A stretch of DNA of 7,394 nucleotides from the NCBI GenBank assembly GCA_030445875.1, contig JASUSX010000109.1, positions 1 to 7,394 on the forward strand. The letters are read 5' to 3'. A model generated the notes under the pieces. It saw nothing but the letters and a program-made list of their open reading frames with translations. It made no database searches and was not told where the DNA came from. Of the stretch, positions 5,953-7,394 are shown one piece after another (positions within the stretch are counted from its first letter, which is position 1; each line of letters starts with the position of its first letter). Both the position numbers and the translations under genes were made by a program. This DNA is from Clostridia bacterium. Its GTDB lineage: Bacteria > Bacillota > DSM-521 > Neomoorellales > Neomoorellaceae.

Positions 5953-7394
5953 CTACCAGCCCAGAGCGTAGCCGTCCCCCCGGGGGTCGGCACCGCCCAT
6001 GAGGACACCGCGTTGGTGATCTATTACTATTCCCTGGGCATGGCCGGCCTCATTGGCCCAGGCCGGTAGCAGACGCACCTCGTGCCCCCGGCGCCGTAAA
6101 GCCTCGATTACGGCAGGATCTAACCGGCTCTCCATATTCAGTACCGGGGGCCCATCCCCCAGGGTGCTGCCGTGAATCCAGCGCGGCGCTTCGATAGCCT
6201 CCTGGATATTCCAGTCGAAGTCCAGGAAGCGGGAGATTACCTGCAGGTGGGTCTGGGGCTGGCCGTCAGCCCCCATGGTACCAAAGACCAGGCAGGGCCT
6301 GCCGTCTTTGGTGACTATGGCTGCCATGAGGGTGTGCAGGGTGCGTTTGCCCGGCAGCAGGCAGTTGGGATGGTTGGGGTCCAGGGAAAAATAGGCACCC
6401 CGGCTCTGGAGTAAAATACCCGTCCCCCGCGCCACCAGCCCGCAACCGAAGGGGTAGTAAAGGCTCTGGATGCAGGAAACAACATTGCCCTCCTGGTCTA
6501 CGACGGCAAAGTAGGTGGTGTCGCCCTGCACCTGGCCCCCGGCTGTTATGGCAGCGGCCCGTTCCGGGTCGATGAGCCGCCGGCGCCTGGTGGCATAATC
6601 TTTGGATAACAGGCGGTCGACAGGAACAGGGACAAACTCCGGGTCGCTAAGATAGGCGTCCCGGTCGGCAAAGGCCAGTTTCTTGGCTTCTACCAGGTGG
6701 TGGATATACGCGGCCGTATCAACGCCCATGGCCTGGAAGTCAAAACCCTCCACCAGGTTTAACTCCAGCAGGGCCGTCAGGCCCTGGCTGTTGGGGGCTG
6801 TTTCATAAACCGTATAGCCGCGATAGGTGGTGGCTACCGGCTGGCCCCAGGTGGAAGTATGGCCGGCCAGGTCTTCCACGGTAAGGTAACCGCCCCCTTC
6901 CTGGACGGTCCCGGCTATAGCCTCGGCCAACGCTCCCTGGTAGAAGGCCCCTTTCCCCTCCCTGGCCAGGAGGCGCAGGCTCGCCGCCAGGTCGTCCTGG
7001 CGCAGGATATCCCCTGGTTGGGGCGGCCGGCCACCGGGCAGGAAGATGGCCGCTGTATCCGGGTGGCGGGACAGGACCTCCCGGTGTTCAGCTATGTACC
7101 AGGCCAGTTTATGGCTGACCGGGTGGCCTTCCGCATGAGTTATAGCCTCAGCCAGGAGGTCAGCCAGGGGCATGGTGCCATAGCGTTCGTGGGCATCCTC
7201 CCAGGCCGCCACACAACCGGGTACGGTTACGGCCTGGGCGCTGCGCGGCGGTATTTTTGCCAGTCCTTTCTCCCGGAAGAGTTCCCAGCTGGCCCCCCGG
7301 GGTGCCCGACCGGAACCGTTCAAAAAAACTACCTCGCCTGTACGGGCCAGGTAAATAAGGTAAAACAGGTCGCCGCCAATACCGCACATGGGGG
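5953..7394 (-). CDS. Gamma-glutamyltransferase-family N-terminal-nucleophile acylase (YwrD/HpxW-like), 5' end cut
   Basis: The frame is open to the right edge. The first visible Met (7389) lies in PMCGIGGDLFYL, which in this family is an internal motif, so about 50 N-terminal residues lie outside. Counting from that Met, the precursor cleavage site and nucleophile is the first Thr of GDTTYF (T291), where autocleavage would make large and small subunits. Other family motifs are GTGILLQSRG (322-331), PGKRTLHTL (346-354), GTMGADGQPQ (370-379), EAIEAPRW (397-404) and the C-terminal ADPRGDGYALG. The pattern matches the YwrD/HpxW branch of acylases more than classical GGT: positions that bind the glutamyl group in E. 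coli GGT (D433, S462, S463) fall in segments here with no matching Asp or Ser-Ser. No signal peptide can be judged. The reaction is probably amide hydrolysis of an unknown acyl-amine. The gene converges on the toxin pair and is not in the hydroxylase operon. Confidence 0.88.
   Translation of the reverse strand, partial: PMCGIGGDLFYLIYLARTGEVVFLNGSGRAPRGASWELFREKGLAKIPPRSAQAVTVPGCVAAWEDAHERYGTMPLADLLAEAITHAEGHPVSHKLAWYIAEHREVLSRHPDTAAIFLPGGRPPQPGDILRQDDLAASLRLLAREGKGAFYQGALAEAIAGTVQEGGGYLTVEDLAGHTSTWGQPVATTYRGYTVYETAPNSQGLTALLELNLVEGFDFQAMGVDTAAYIHHLVEAKKLAFADRDAYLSDPEFVPVPVDRLLSKDYATRRRRLIDPERAAAITAGGQVQGDTTYFAVVDQEGNVVSCIQSLYYPFGCGLVARGTGILLQSRGAYFSLDPNHPNCLLPGKRTLHTLMAAIVTKDGRPCLVFGTMGADGQPQTHLQVISRFLDFDWNIQEAIEAPRWIHGSTLGDGPPVLNMESRLDPAVIEALRRRGHEVRLLPAWANEAGHAQGIVIDHQRGVLMGGADPRGDGYALGW

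Noticed and set aside
5953..7394. Frequent CCAGG/CCTGG words throughout the window as a possible Chi-like or uptake motif
   Set aside because: Most fall on CTG leucine and GCC/GAG codon combinations in both coding directions, so codon use explains them.
1..7394. tRNA, rRNA, CRISPR array, insertion sequence or attachment site
   Set aside because: No cloverleaf, spaced repeats, transposase motifs or target duplications were seen; the toxin pair alone is not evidence of a mobile element.

Overview
The window looks like chromosomal DNA of a GC-rich, thermophile-type Firmicute of the Moorella/Desulfotomaculum kind. This is an inference from style: strong GGAGG-type ribosome sites, GC-rich genes with AT-rich intergenic DNA, a nicotinate-dehydrogenase-like split molybdenum hydroxylase and a HicA-type toxin pair. 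No gene here fixes the species.

Layout. Positions 1-4968 are one tightly packed minus-strand operon, read right to left. It encodes an FAD subunit (4968-4087), a 2x[2Fe-2S] subunit (4083-3631), the N-terminal half of a molybdopterin subunit (3617-2355), its C-terminal half (2333-1329), and a LarA/DUF2088-family protein (1288 to beyond position 1). Gaps are 3, 13, 21 and 40 nt, and each downstream gene has its own Shine-Dalgarno. Positions 4969-5211 are a 243-bp divergent intergenic region holding three inverted repeats and the promoters. Positions 5212-5865 hold a plus-strand two-gene toxin-antitoxin-like pair: a Phd-like/HicB-like antitoxin and a HicA-like toxin. A hairpin at 5864-5905 with T-runs on both sides can terminate both this pair and the convergent gene. 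From 5953 to the right edge runs a minus-strand gamma-glutamyltransferase-family acylase whose N-terminus lies outside the window.

How the genes work together. The first four operon genes together make one xanthine-dehydrogenase-family hydroxylase. Electrons would pass from the substrate at the Mo centre through two [2Fe-2S] clusters to FAD. Subunit order and sizes match the four-subunit nicotinate dehydrogenase (NdhF-S-L-M) of Eubacterium barkeri, where the Mo subunit is also split in two. Here the halves are in the same reading frame, separated by a single TAA. The LarA-like protein probably acts on the same pathway, but it lacks the lysine that anchors the nickel-pincer cofactor and the catalytic histidines of lactate racemase, so its chemistry is open. 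The substrate of the hydroxylase cannot be read from the sequence. The acylase belongs to the YwrD/HpxW-like branch rather than to classical glutathione-cleaving enzymes.
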